Of a DNA stretch of 64,000 nt, positions 1 through 10,882 are shown piece after piece. A model generated the notes under the pieces. It saw only the letters and a list, made by a program, of their open reading frames with translations, ran no database searches and was not told the DNA's origin. This stretch comes from Patiria pectinifera (lineage: Eukaryota > Echinodermata > Asteroidea > Valvatida > Asterinidae). Each line of letters opens with the position of its first letter. The stretch's first letter is position 1. The position numbers were made by a program, and so were the translations under genes. The stretch is from contig CM057142.1 of assembly GCA_029964075.1 (NCBI GenBank), forward strand, positions 38,318,392 to 38,382,391. The letters are read 5' to 3'.

Positions 1-816
1 GATAACTATAGGACCGACACATTTTCAGTGGGGAGGGCAATGGGAAAATGACTTGGGGCGGGGGGGGGGGGGGGGCCCTGCACCCACAATGTTTTGGATT
101 TATCGGGGGTGGGGGGGGGGGAAGGGGCGAGGGAAAAGGGGCAGAAGGCTAGGCTCCTTAAGTAATGCTGAGTGGGCTCGGCACATTGTATCGGCCCGTA
201 CCTTTAAGTACTGTAGTTAGATTCAACCACCATCGGTTCCTTTTAATTTAAAGTGTAGATACTAAAGCATGGCATGTTTGCTAATGTGTTCCAAGCAACC
301 GAAGATAACATGTCAAGTGACTAGGTGTGGGCAGTGTTTATTCTCGGATGGAAACATTCAGGCATCAGATCAATAGTAAACAGCGTATGCGTGTACGTGT
401 TGCACAATCGAGTCGGGAAATTCCCTTTAAAAACAATTTTACTCCACAACACGCTATCACCCATTTTTTTCTGCTCCATAACACGCAAAAAGTGCATAAT
501 TAGGCCTATATTAAAAGCCAACGTGGTTTTCAGTACTTGTATAAATCTTTAAATAGAATATCTTAATAGTTCACACAATACTATACAAAAATCTGCGGTT
601 TTTATGTTATAATCACGTGACGGAATTGAGGGCACAAAATGTTGGTGCTAGTCTTTATTCTAGTAACGCTTATGTTTCCTTTCGAAAAAAAATTAATATC
701 TGGATGGCTTTATTCACTGCTGGAAACGCGTACTGCTAGGTAAACAATAGCCTTTAGTCAAGTCCCACGCGCTTACCCGGACACGTGACGCACCCGGATG
801 CTGACACGTATAAAGA
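1..816 (+). repeat. U-block copy D (truncated)
   Basis: Nearly identical, with small indels, to 56105-56917. It is a partial copy of a roughly 3 kb non-coding block (U) that recurs at 37.8-41 kb, 48.2-51 kb, 56-59.1 kb and 63 kb. It begins before the window. It ends abruptly inside a fold-back MITE (the part from 749 on) where it joins TTC22-like coding sequence at about 816. Poly-G runs occur near 60 and 110. No credible protein is encoded. Confidence 0.85.
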
Positions 817-1233
817 CTTGTTCGGCGTATCTCCTGGCTTGTGCCCTCTTCCCTTCTTCTGTAGATAAATCAGGCTCGTCAGGAGCAGCCGCGGGAATTT
901 CACCTCTGGACGTAGACATCACAAAATGACGATTGGCCACGGCGTTCAGGTTGTCTGGGTCTTCTCCCGGAGAGAGGATGTGATTGAAGTAATCCAAGGC
1001 GCCCTGATGGTCGTTTTCTTGCCTGTAAGCGAGCACGCCTAGAAGGTTACGAATGGCGTGACGTTCCGCTTTCATCCTCTTCTCCTCCAAGTAGGCCAAG
1101 AGATGACCACGTTTGAAGTCGGCAGTAATATCAGTGAGTCGACCTCGGTTACAAAGCAAAGACAGATGGAAATGTCCAGCAGACGTAGACAAAGTGCGCC
1201 GCGATGCCCTGAGAAGAAATAGGTTTTAAAAGT

Positions 1234-2351
1234 ATACCATCTTCCAATGGGGGCGCTGTTCAAACCGGACAATCATGCACACTATTGGGTAATAGATGGC
1301 GATTTTCAAGGCGGCACAATTGCCAGTGGTCGCGCGAAATTCTAAAAAGGGCACTCGTAAAAGGACGCTGGTAAAAACGGGCACTTTTTTGTTTTTTTAA
1401 AGGGCGCTTGTTTAAAAAAAAATGAGCACTCATCAAAATTATTGGGGGTGGGGAATGCTGGTTAGTAAAGGGCACTTGAATGGAAAAGGGCAGTCTTTAC
1501 AAAATATTGGGGGAGGGGGTAAATGGGCCCCTAGATCCAGAAATACAATCAATGAAGTGAAAGGGTGTACATTTTACTAGGGCCACTTTCAATGCCCTAT
1601 TAAATGCATATTCAAAGCATAACCCAGATTCAGCAGTAACCCAAGTAAAATTGACACCCTTCCATCCCACTGAATTGATTGTATTTATGGATCTAGGGAC
1701 CCAAATGGAATAGTATAAAAGGAGTGGATTGCGAAATAGTCAGGCGTTAATGTAATATATAATTTCATTAAAGAAAAAAAATGTTAGATGTGAGTTATGA
1801 ATTCAAGTTTTCGATGTGCAGTTGTTGGTCCTTGAAATCTGTTTCTGTGATTTGAAGATAAATTGAGATTTTTTTCTGATGATTTGTCATGTCTTTTCGG
1901 ACATTTTAATTGGCAAAACATCATTTATGAAATGTGATATTTTGGGAAATTTCATAAGTTTTCATACTGAAGGTACAGAGCATTTTGTTGTTTCAGTGAT
2001 GTTGACCACATTGTTGGCCAGTATTAGCCAAACTCCGAACAAACACTTTCAAAATCATTCATTTTTGGCGATGTATGACAACTGTGCATGGCTATTAGCA
2101 TGGTGGTATCCACAAAGCAATGCAAACTCTTTCTTCTAGCGTTAGTTGGCACGGATCTCTATTACCCAGGCGCGGATCCAGGGGGTGGGGGGGTTTACAA
2201 AAAAACCCAGCTCTTTCCAAGTTTTCTTTCATAGAAATTAATAAAAAAATAATGCGACCCCCTTCCCCACTGACACCCCCCTGGTACTCGTACTCGAAAT
2301 GACGGCACTCGTACTCGGGCAGCAAAGTGCTCGTACTCGACATGTCAAAAT
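1234..2351 (-). repeat. Inverted copy of X block inserted in intron
   Basis: This segment is the near-identical reverse complement of 61823-62946. It includes the low-complexity 'gtgcccttt' stretch, the GGATCC-containing poly-G element at its right part and a short tail of the GAGTAC arrays. AGT occurs at both junctions (1231-1233 and 2352-2354). The segment has no terminal inverted repeats, so it looks like a rearrangement product, not a transposon insertion. Confidence 0.85.
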
Positions 2352-2396
2352 AGTCATAGATTAATTCTGGTTTATACTGCCTAGGCCTATATCAGG

Positions 2397-3491
2397 CAGG
2401 GTTGGTGATTTTTTTTTATTATTTAAAAAAAGAAAAAAAAATAGGATTTATTTGAATTAAATCAGATTTTTATTTTATTTTAATCAGTTTGTTTTATTAA
2501 ATTTTTAACTTTCAAAATATTGATGTCTAAAAATGTGTCTAAATCTCCAAATGCACCCTTACACCCACCACTAAGGAGTTGACAGGTTCCTATAATACCC
2601 ATCAACCACAAAACTCCATAAATTAATTAATATTTTGGGGAAAAATGTATGGAATCACGAGTCAGTGATAAAAAAAAATCACATGATTTTATCTATATGT
2701 AGTCTACCTCATTGGTTTAATGGTACATTATTACTGAAGACACTTTAGGTGTATAGCATACAGCTGAGATACATGTTGATTGTGTGTGGGTATGAATGAA
2801 AAACGTGATTTATGGTACAACATACAAACAAAAGGTACAGTTCTCCATGGGTAAGTATATTTCAAAAAAATGCTTCTAATTTCAAAACCAGAAGCACTGA
2901 GCCTTGTGTAACTTATAGTGTTTGATTGATGGTCCTTCATACAAGGTCGAAAATAGAAATTGGGCCTTGCATAGATCTTTAAAAGATATTATATAAGTCT
3001 CAATGTAAATTTTTAATGGAGAAACGTTAGGAATAAGATTAATCAATTGGGACTGCAGTATTCACATGTGGTTCGGGTACGCCTTCACCAGCAAAGTTGA
3101 TTCACTATATTGCTGTAAACAGATCAAGGAATGATTTAGAGTGAGTGTGCTGTTTTTAAAACTCAAACTTCGAACAAAACTCAGATCTTGGCTTTAATCA
3201 AAACAATGATTTGCGGAATTATGCAAAACCTATAACCATGGTAAGTTGAGTCGATGCTGATGAAGTACGTAGGGGTGTTTTAATGTGTTAACAACATCTT
3301 ACACTTTGTCATTAGGTGGAATCACTTCATTTAACTGATAAAAAGGAACCTTCAATAAATTTGTTTTGCCAACATTCAGATTTTACAAAAAAATGATTTA
3401 AATTAGTGATTTTTATTTTAAAAAATCATTCTATTAAATCGGGATTTAAATCAGTGATTTAAATCAACTTGATTTAAATAAGCCAACCCCG
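2397..3491. mobile_element. hAT-like non-autonomous element
   Basis: Ends are CAGGGTTGG and CCAACCCCG (one mismatch from a perfect TIR). They are flanked by 8-bp duplications ATATCAGG (2389-2396) and ATGTCAGG (3492-3499), one mismatch apart. Subterminal GATTTAAATCA-type repeats lie at both ends. An 8-bp target duplication with a CAGGG terminus is typical of the hAT superfamily. No transposase ORF is present, so this is a 1.1 kb non-autonomous copy. It sits in the TTC22-like intron; the undisrupted site is seen near 60880. Confidence 0.8.
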
Positions 3492-3950
3492 ATGTCAGGA
3501 AACTTAGATTTCGGTTATACCTGAAGTCACGTTATTCGCAAAATTGTCATTCTTCAGCTCGTATTTAATTAAACACACCAAAATAAACACACTCAAAACC
3601 CCGGTTTCACTGTTACACCAAAATAATATCCAACTGCGAACTTGAACGTCAAATTGTGAACGAACTTTATTGCCAGTTAAAACGATTTCTCATTCATACA
3701 CTTACATCTTTGGTTTTGTTTTCATGCAACTGCGTGCCAGCTCATCCAAGCCAAATCAATGTACTATGTGCAGCAACTGACAGCACATTTTGCCACAGCT
3801 AAAGAATGACAAGGAAAACAGACGTGGGCTAGTTTGCCGTTGTCTAGCAACCAGACAACATTTCTCATTCGAGTATGGGGCTTCCTCATCGATTTCACTA
3901 TTCTCTGCTCCGCTTTGAAAAAGTGTCAGTAACATGCCCTATAGAGAAAC

Positions 3951-4322
3951 GTTTTAGCAATAGGGTCATCGCAGATTTATACTTTGAACAAATATATGCA
4001 TATATTAGCATATAGAATAACAAGCAATTTTCAAAATGTTCAAAATAGCTGCCATTGCTTGCTATCCTACCTTTATTTGTTTAAAGGACAAACCAGCGAT
4101 CGCCCTATAGCCAAATATCTTTCTCATGACATGCTCCGACTGTGTGCCAAATTCCATGCTTTTATCATCAACTTAACATTCCCGATCAACAATCTGCCGT
4201 ACTATGGTTAATATACTATGCTATTTTTAGGATCGTATCGGGAGAGTGACCTGTCACGTGCGAGGGATCAACCAATAATAGGGAAATAGGGGTTCGATTT
4301 TCATAGGAATCGGATTTTCATG
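3951..4322. other. No recognisable gene
   Basis: AT-rich sequence between the TTC22-like exon 1 flank (about 3706-3930) and a PLAC8 exon remnant. I see no protein, RNA gene or clear repeat. Confidence 0.4.
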
Positions 4323-4324
4323 TG

Positions 4325-4766
4325 ACACCGTTGTTTCGTGGCCTGTGTTCCGGGAGGCGTAATTTTTTTCCTAGGAGGGTTAGGGGCAATGTCATGAATA
4401 ATTCAGTTTTTCCTTTGAATCATTGCAAGACTTAGGTTCTTGTTCTATTTTCCCCTTAATTTAAAATTATCTCTGTGATAAATTTGGAGAAGAAAAATAG
4501 CTGATGAAAATGAGCAGCGACGACGTGGATTCGAACCAGGGATCTTTGTATCCATAGCTCATCTCGACAACCGTTCTTTAAAATTCTTTAATGTATTGTA
4601 AGTAGTTGAGTAACTAACAACAATGCTTTTGATGTCATTGTCCGTTCTCATGGATAAACATGAATTATTCATGACATTGCCCCTAACCCTCCTAGGAATA
4701 AAAATTACGCTTCCGGGAGGAGTCTTTTGGCTGAGAACAAAGCTTCGGATGCAGCAAAACAGTGAG
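4325..4766 (+). pseudogene. PLAC8-family exon remnant split by a MITE
   Basis: The sequence flanking 4357-4710 matches the second coding exon of the PLAC8-family gene at 32236-32375. Before the insertion it reads VVACVPG, and after it GVFWLRTKLRMQQNSE followed by a GT donor. The first half of the exon, with the CTPCLACS cysteine motif, is missing, and no following exon is found. The residual intron (to about 4960) resembles 32376-32500. This is therefore a dead copy, first truncated or diverged and then interrupted by the MITE. Confidence 0.75.
4357..4710. mobile_element. MITE with 9-bp target duplication (Mutator-type)
   Basis: TIRs start GCGTAATTTTT and continue as near-matching arms (TCCTAGGAGGGTTAGGGGCA on the left). 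Flanking direct repeats are TTCCGGGAG at 4348-4356 and 4711-4719. The empty site, with one TTCCGGGAG, is in the intact PLAC8 exon near 32320. A 9-bp duplication fits the Mutator superfamily. The centre contains GGATTCGAACC (4527-4537), which on the minus strand looks like a tRNA-type B box. Confidence 0.85.
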
Positions 4767-5454
4767 GTCAGAAACTGTCAAGACGTTTGTTTTGTATAAT
4801 ACCCCTTTCCAATTTAAAAAGACAACAGGAATATGATGTAAAGTCATCAATGCTGATGAGGGATAGTATACAATATTGACTGCTAACTCGTGGTATATAT
4901 TTTTTTAACTAAACTCCCTCAGTGATCGTATTCCCTCGGCTTCGCCTCAGCAAATATGAATTTATATACAATCATCACATCCCTTGTTTACCATGTCTAT
5001 GCAGCAATTTTCTCTGAAAAATGCGCGCTTCAATTTTAATCAAAACTTTGTCGAACAAAGGCATCAACTCAAGTGGGATTCTCATGGACAAAAAAAAAGG
5101 GGAAGACGCACATGTCCATTTGTAAATACATGAATACCGTGTGTTTTTTTTCTTGAAAGCTACAAAATAATGTACAAGCTGGAGCGTGGAGAACTATCTT
5201 CCTTTTACTATACGGGACGTCAACTGCAGTCCAGAAGTAAAACTTGATCATAATATTGCTGTACGTGGACTTTTGATTCAAGATTTCAGAATAATTATTG
5301 TTTTCTGTGAAACATCCCCCTATTTATACAGTCCCTGGATAGCCACTGGTCTCTAGTCATCTCTAGCAGTCGTCTCCCAGACAATGGTGATCTTTGCAAT
5401 CAGCTAGAAGGCTCCCGCATTCTCCCCTTTTGTATCCCAATTTCTTTTCGCATC
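4767..5454 (-). repeat. PLAC8 intron remnant joined to TTC22-like 3' flank
   Basis: 4767-4960 resembles the intron after the PLAC8 exon at 32376. From about 5041 the sequence switches to the type 2 TTC22-like 3' flank also seen at 43190-43477 and 59130-59439 (for example GCACATTTGTAAA and GTACGTGGACTTTTGATTC). No gene of its own. Confidence 0.6.
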
Positions 5455-5640
5455 TCATTCCCAGTCTAAATGACTCCCTTGCTCTTCTATGCTGGCCGAG
5501 TAAGCACTGACATCGTCCGCGGACATTGTGGAGTTGGAACAGTTCGTTGCCTCTCTGGCAGTTCTCTGAAATGAAACAGTTGTGCAGAGCCTTGTGAGGT
5601 ACTCCTGTCTTGTTGCTGAGTCGATGGTGATCTTAGCCAT
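5455..5640 (-). pseudogene. TTC22-like: TTC22-like C-terminal fragment
   Basis: Minus-strand sequence corresponding to the last roughly 65 codons of the TTC22-like exon. It starts with MAKITIDSATRQEYL at the gap edge. Compared with other copies, one T is missing in the run near 5590, shifting the frame after QEYLT, so the expected KALHNC continuation is lost. Upstream coding sequence, if any, lies in the assembly gap. The stop region is of the type ending in DCEDHHRL. Confidence 0.75.
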
Positions 5641-6140
5641 NNNNNNNNNNNNNNNNNNNNNNNNNNNNNNNNNNNNNNNNNNNNNNNNNNNNNNNNNNNN
5701 NNNNNNNNNNNNNNNNNNNNNNNNNNNNNNNNNNNNNNNNNNNNNNNNNNNNNNNNNNNNNNNNNNNNNNNNNNNNNNNNNNNNNNNNNNNNNNNNNNNN
5801 NNNNNNNNNNNNNNNNNNNNNNNNNNNNNNNNNNNNNNNNNNNNNNNNNNNNNNNNNNNNNNNNNNNNNNNNNNNNNNNNNNNNNNNNNNNNNNNNNNNN
5901 NNNNNNNNNNNNNNNNNNNNNNNNNNNNNNNNNNNNNNNNNNNNNNNNNNNNNNNNNNNNNNNNNNNNNNNNNNNNNNNNNNNNNNNNNNNNNNNNNNNN
6001 NNNNNNNNNNNNNNNNNNNNNNNNNNNNNNNNNNNNNNNNNNNNNNNNNNNNNNNNNNNNNNNNNNNNNNNNNNNNNNNNNNNNNNNNNNNNNNNNNNNN
6101 NNNNNNNNNNNNNNNNNNNNNNNNNNNNNNNNNNNNNNNN
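5641..6140. other. Assembly gap (500 N)
   Basis: A run of exactly 500 undetermined bases, most likely a nominal scaffold gap whose true length is unknown. It falls inside a TTC22-like copy, as expected where near-identical tandem copies confuse assembly. Confidence 1.
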
Positions 6141-6623
6141 TAAAATTCATGAGAAAATAAATATTCATAATGACGTATTGCATTATCATTGGCCAGCTCA
6201 TGGCGTTGTCATGGTTGTCGATGTCATGCGTATAATGTACCGCTGTCTTCCAGACACTTCAATCAGTTTTGACCGGCTGCTTCAACTTAGTTCTGCACGA
6301 CATGTGCATCCAAAATCCGCTCTAAAAACACCTTTTTCCTAAAAAATGTTCGCATTGCTGAGGCTTCCTGGCTTCCTCTTGGGTGAAATCACAAGGTGAG
6401 GTGAACATTGATGTGTTTGGCGGCAGGTAAAGTGGTGATCCAGTATGGATTTTTTTCCGCACAAAGTTGACAAAGCTTGGCATCAAGTCTGGGCAACTGA
6501 GCAAATGTATATTTTAACAAAATAGACCTTTCGGAAAGACCAGCATATTGGTGACCTGAGATCATTATAATGGAAGACAATAGAAAAGAGCAGGTGTAAT
6601 GCTTCCTTTTTAGGGGGTTGCAC
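6141..6623. other. No recognisable gene
   Basis: Sequence between the gap and the Lys/Arg-rich gene. It could hold a further 3' exon or the 3' UTR of that minus-strand gene, but I cannot support one. Confidence 0.4.
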
Positions 6624-9068
6624 TTACTTGACTTCAAACATGGGGTCCTTCTGCACCACCTTGATGTTCAAGTTGGGGGTCAGTTGGTTGTTAGGCACCA
6701 CCTTGACCCTCATTCGCCTCTCGTTCAGCTCCTCCTTTTTAGTCTTCCGCTTCTTAACTGCTGGGATTGTCATCTTGGTTTTGTCGTTAGATTTGGCTTT
6801 GGTTTTCCTGGCTGTTTTCTCTCCGTGCTTCTTTGCCACATCCTTCTTTGGTTTTCTGGGTGTCGCCTTTTTGTGCCCTCCTCTAGAGCTAATTGGTTTC
6901 TTTGCTGCTGCTTTTGCTGTTGCTGGTTTGGCCTTTGAGACTGTTTTGCTACTGCCGGCCTTTGAAGCCGCTTTCTTTGCATCTATAAACCAAGTTTAAT
7001 AATTCAATGATTTTTTGGCTGTTGTGCGCTGATATATATGAGGATGTTTAGCTGAACATCTCTACACTGATGCCCATCATGCTCCAAATTTTCATTACCA
7101 AACGTGCACAAAAGAGTTGTGCATATGCACAAGATTTGGTCGATGGAATCAACATTGGAATTAAAGCAAAAGATCCACTGCAAAACACAATCTCTTTCAT
7201 GAAATTACTATCTCAAGGTAAAGGCCAAGTAAAAAAAAATCATGCTCCAAATTTTCATTACCAAACGTACCTAAAAGAGTTGTGCATATGCACAAGATTT
7301 GGTCGATGGAATCAACATTGGAATTAAAGCAAAAGATCCACTGCAAAACACAATCTCTTTCATGCAATTACTATCTCTAGGTAGCTAAGGCCAAATAAAA
7401 AAATGAAAAAATAAACGTTTAGCGTCCTGCCTTTTTGCAAAAAAGGAAGGAGTAGGCCCTTTTTTTCCCCAAATGGCCGTCCGACCCATTTTCCAAAACG
7501 ACTGGCCGGACTAATTTTCAAGATGGCCGCCAGCTTTTATTTTAAATGGCCGCCACTTGGCCTCAGGAATGACATACCAGCTTTATATGGGTTAGATGCA
7601 AGAGACAAAGAGGCCAAAATGATGTCACTGTTTAAAATTTATCATTTTTTTCAGGTTTTTGTTTTTTAAATGAAAAAAAAAAGGAGGCCTCCAAAAAGAA
7701 AGCGGGCGCGGATGCTAAACATGTTTGTTTTTTATTTGGCCTAACTTATTATCTATGTACATGTATTATACTTTCAGAGGTCAAAGCTTTCCAGATTGTG
7801 AAGCTCCTTAGTTTTTACCAAACTATGCAAATGTTCAATATCTATCCTTGTGTTGTAATCATTTATACTGGGCAGTAGGCTTATTATAATCAGCGAGATA
7901 TACTAGATGATTGATGTTGAAAAGTACGGGTTTTTGTGGATCAGTGGAAGGGAGAGTATATTGATGCATAATTGCTCGTTGTTACTAAAAGCAAATAAAT
8001 ATATTCTGATGAGGTAACACATCCGTGGTGCCCATTTGTTATCACAAGAACATAATGATGAGTGCACATCAGTGTAGGATACAGTGGTGGGGAATGGGGG
8101 GGGGCCATGGTTTGGTTTAAAGCTTGCTTCCAAAACGACTCATCAATTTGGTGACTCATAGCGAAACTGTCATCAGTTGTGGCAAAAAAATGTTACAATT
8201 GCACCAACCTTTCTCAGCTGTTGCTGTTGGTTTGATGACGTGTTTCTTCACTACAGCTGCCACTTTGCGGTGCTGCTTGGCCTTGTTGCTAGCAGCCTTG
8301 GAACGGCTTAATTCGGATCTCCGTGCTAGCTTCTGTCTGGTGGCTAATCGTTCGGAAACCCTCGCTGGTTTCGCTTTAGAAGCTGATTGATGAAACATTG
8401 GGGGAAAAATCCAAATGAGAAATGTGTTGTATTCATGGGGGTTTTCAGGACATATTTCATTAACCTTATGACAAAACTATAGGGTCAATGAGGGGGGCAA
8501 ATTGCAAAGGCTGGGTGATGTGGTTTTTGTTATTCCTGGTTTTGTTTGTTTAGTGAGCAAATTATTTACAAATTCTATCTAAGTCAGTTTTATTTTTCAG
8601 GTATTGTATGATTATTTACCCTTCTTGAGTGTCTCTATTGGATTTGGTTTTTAATTTTGTAATATTTTGCTTGGGTCCTTTTTTTTCTTCAAATCACTCT
8701 TATTTTCTATTCATCAAGTGTTTTTAGCGATATCTTTTTAACCTTAACTCCCTAGGCATTTTTGCTGAGATGTACAAGTACATGTAACCTCAATCCTGCA
8801 AAATCCTCCAACTGCCTCCATGCAAAAATAGCATACAGCATCAATCCTGCTGGGGAAAAATTAAGACCAATTCTAAGGACTACTTATGTCTTTCAGCACA
8901 GTTAGCTATCCCGACCTTGTAAGCTTCTCATGGACATGGTATGCACTTACACTTGTTGCGCACATCTTGACTATCCGTAGCAGCATCATGCTCATCATTA
9001 CTGACCGAATCCTTGCGCCGTCTCTTCTGTGGACGGTCGTTACCACTCCCACTACCTCGCTTTACACC
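6624..9068 (-). CDS. Lys/Arg-rich nuclear-type protein (3' part of gene)
   Basis: Three minus-strand exons with compatible phases: 9068-8951 (GVKRGSGSGNDRPQ, then KRRRKD), 8382-8209 (SKAKPARVSERLATRQ onward) and 6982-6624 (AKKAASKAGSSKTV to VQKDPMFEVK, stop). Each has a CAG or TAG acceptor, and the donors are GTAAGT at 8950 and GTTGGT at 8208. The product is extremely basic, with KRRRK and repeated AKKA, KAKP and PKK stretches like histone H1 tails or other chromatin and nucleolar proteins. No folded domain is recognisable, so I name no family. The N-terminal exons are not found. At the 3' end the sequence CAAGTAAGT is both the stop codon and a strong donor (GT at 6627), so the gene might continue. 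The first intron in this group is short; the second (8208-6983) holds a tandem duplication. Confidence 0.65.
7076..7401. repeat. Intronic tandem duplication, 163-bp unit
   Basis: The segment starting ATCATGCTCCAAATTTTC at 7076 is repeated from 7239 with few differences, within the intron of the Lys/Arg-rich gene. Two copies only, so a recent local duplication. Confidence 0.9.
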
Positions 9069-10203
9069 CTGAGATTTCAAAAAAGAGTAAAATGAATAAA
9101 TTTATTTAGACTTATGAGTGAGGGGATAAAAGTAAATGTTTAGGCTTAACTTGTAAAGAAAAAAACATGTTTCAAAAATAAGTTATCCAGTTTAGAAATG
9201 TATACACATGTATCATCCAATATCACAGAGGACAAAAATTAACTTGGCTTCCAAAACATTTATGTTACAAATGTATGTTCATATGTTCAAAATTTGCAAG
9301 TATGTACATGAAGATGAACCACAAAAAGGGGTACAGCATATGAAATTGCTTGATAGAGAGAAACATATGAAAAGCTGGAGATTGGAGGTACTTGTCTTTT
9401 CAGTGGCCAGAGCAAAAAATACCCATTTTGGCCAAAGACTGTGTACAGCATTTTTAGATATCTATTTGTTTTAGTGCAACATATGGAAGATTTACACTAA
9501 AAAGAAAATGGGCAAATGGGTCCGTATGTTAGCTTAACTGTTGGTCAATTAACCTATTAACTTCCTTTCCCTTGGGGCAATTTCTTCCAGAAAGTTTGTC
9601 AATCATGTCCTGAGTTCATTAACCAACAGTGAGGCAAGTTGATACAATGCTAATTTTACGGTTTACCCAACTTTCGTTTTACTGTGTCTGATTTTTTTTA
9701 ATTCGGATCACACAGTTCAGTTCAAGAAATTTGTAATGATACTGATTTATTTTTGTTTGTTCTCAGTCAAATAAAATTTGAATATTCAAAAAAAAAAAAA
9801 TTCTGCCTCAAGCAGTCATCAGGAAAAAGTATTACAGATGCAAGTGAACAAACGCTACATCCAGACTACATGTTTCATCTCTGTACATTATGTACGACAG
9901 CCTTGGTTATTCTTAAAGGGAATATACAACATTTGCAAACATCCAAAAATAAAATTACAAAGTTTTTACGAAATGCCTTAAGACGATGTTGGTAAACGAC
10001 AGTCTAAAGCATCCTGTAAAATGATGGCACCTGGTGTGAAGTCATTTTAAAGAAAATGGTATTTTTGTATATTTCCGACAGTGGTCGGCCGACCACCGTT
10101 GGAAAAACCTAACTATTTTTCAACTACTGCTCCAAATTTACCCTTTTTCAGTCCAAATTTGGTTTGCTATTGGTTACATGTTCATGAACGGGTGCAGGCC
10201 AGC
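9069..10203. other. AT-rich DNA, no recognisable gene
   Basis: Upstream (minus-strand sense) of the Lys/Arg-rich exons, so 5' exons of that gene may hide here, but none is convincing. A 16-bp perfect palindrome GTGGTCGGCCGACCAC lies near 10091. Confidence 0.4.
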
Positions 10204-10672
10204 TATGATTTCAGACCAGTGGCTCTTTAAGTTTAACATCAGTAGCTATAAAATGCCTGGAGAAAATTATCAAGGAGGCTTTGCTTGTCCATACAAAACA
10301 TTTTGTTGACCCCTTTCAATTTGCTTTTTGTCCTAAACGTGGTGTAACTTAATGTTAGATGATGTCTCCGTATGTGTAACTTAAAGTGTAATTCATTGTG
10401 TAGTTAACTTTTCAGTTAAAGGAACAAATGTAATTAGTATCTGTATCTATCCGTCCACATACAAACACCATCTTCTGGTTGTCGCATACTCCTAGAACTA
10501 TGAGGCTCCCGGGAGCCTCATAGTTCTAGGAGTAGTTGTCGCATACGTTGGTCGGGTCGCGTGCAAGTCTCACATTATTAGGTTATGGGATGAGCTTTAT
10601 CTAAACTATTGTCTAAACCTTTTCCCTTCAAAATGATTGAGTGGAAATAAATATGAATGAATGAATGAATGT
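10204..10672 (+). mobile_element. LINE fragment (CR1/L2-like reverse transcriptase)
   Basis: The plus strand near 10207-10350 reads DFRPVAL, then AIKCLEKIIKEALLVH and FVDPFQFAFCPKRGVT. This matches the conserved LINE reverse transcriptase block (DFRPV.LT, KC.E, DP.QFA..P.RG). Stops interrupt the frame and the 3' portion is short. The copy seems to end at an AATAAATATGAATGAATG tail near 10650-10670, a usual LINE 3' microsatellite. Heavily truncated and dead. A 46-bp palindrome lies inside it. Confidence 0.65.
10488..10533. repeat. 46-bp perfect palindrome with 12-bp flanking repeats
   Basis: Two exact 23-base arms meet at CCC|GGG (10510/10511). The structure is bracketed by the direct repeat GTTGTCGCATAC, its left copy overlapping the palindrome edge and its right copy at 10535-10546. 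Confidence 0.9.
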
Positions 10673-10882
10673 TGTTCTAACATTTATGCATGCTATTTAA
10701 GAACATCCAGATAGACCCACAGATTATGTAAGGACTCTTTTTGAAGTCGATCATGCAGAACCCTAGTCTGAGCATTGCTCTATGGACTGAGCCTATCACT
10801 CGTTATCCACAGAGCCCAATCTCCTGTCTTTAAACTTAAGCTTAACGTCTGCATCCTCGACCGTCGGCCTCCATAATAATAA

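Larger units (their letters stand above)
773..3707 (-). pseudogene. TTC22-like: TTC22-like gene, truncated and fused to U block
   Basis: Minus-strand TTC22-like copy. Exon 1 ends with AT at 3707-3706 followed by a GTAAGTG donor. Exon 2 begins at 1208 after a TTCTCAG acceptor and reads ASRRTLSTSAGHFHLS, so the start codon would be AT^G. Only about 130 codons of exon 2 remain. Near 816 the frame passes into the U-block MITE and stops at 773. The intron, about 330 bp in intact copies, is inflated to about 2.5 kb by an inverted X block (1234-2351) and a hAT-like MITE (2397-3491). The coding part is almost identical to that of the gene at 59440-61155, while the exon 1 side is clearly more diverged, so the copy is a mosaic. 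Probably non-functional. Confidence 0.8.

Noticed and set aside
4851-4900. Hammerhead ribozyme core (CTGATGAG)
   Set aside because: The motif occurs here and near 32448, but no GAAA core or supporting stems are placed correctly; it is PLAC8 intron sequence.
5582-6160. Long plus-strand ORF across the gap
   Set aside because: Almost all of it is undetermined bases; the real sequence at the left edge is an antisense shadow of the TTC22-like pseudogene.
6618-6999. Hydrophobic plus-strand ORFs of 106 and 123 codons
   Set aside because: They are shadows of the basic minus-strand exon at 6982-6624, which has splice sites and a consistent phase.
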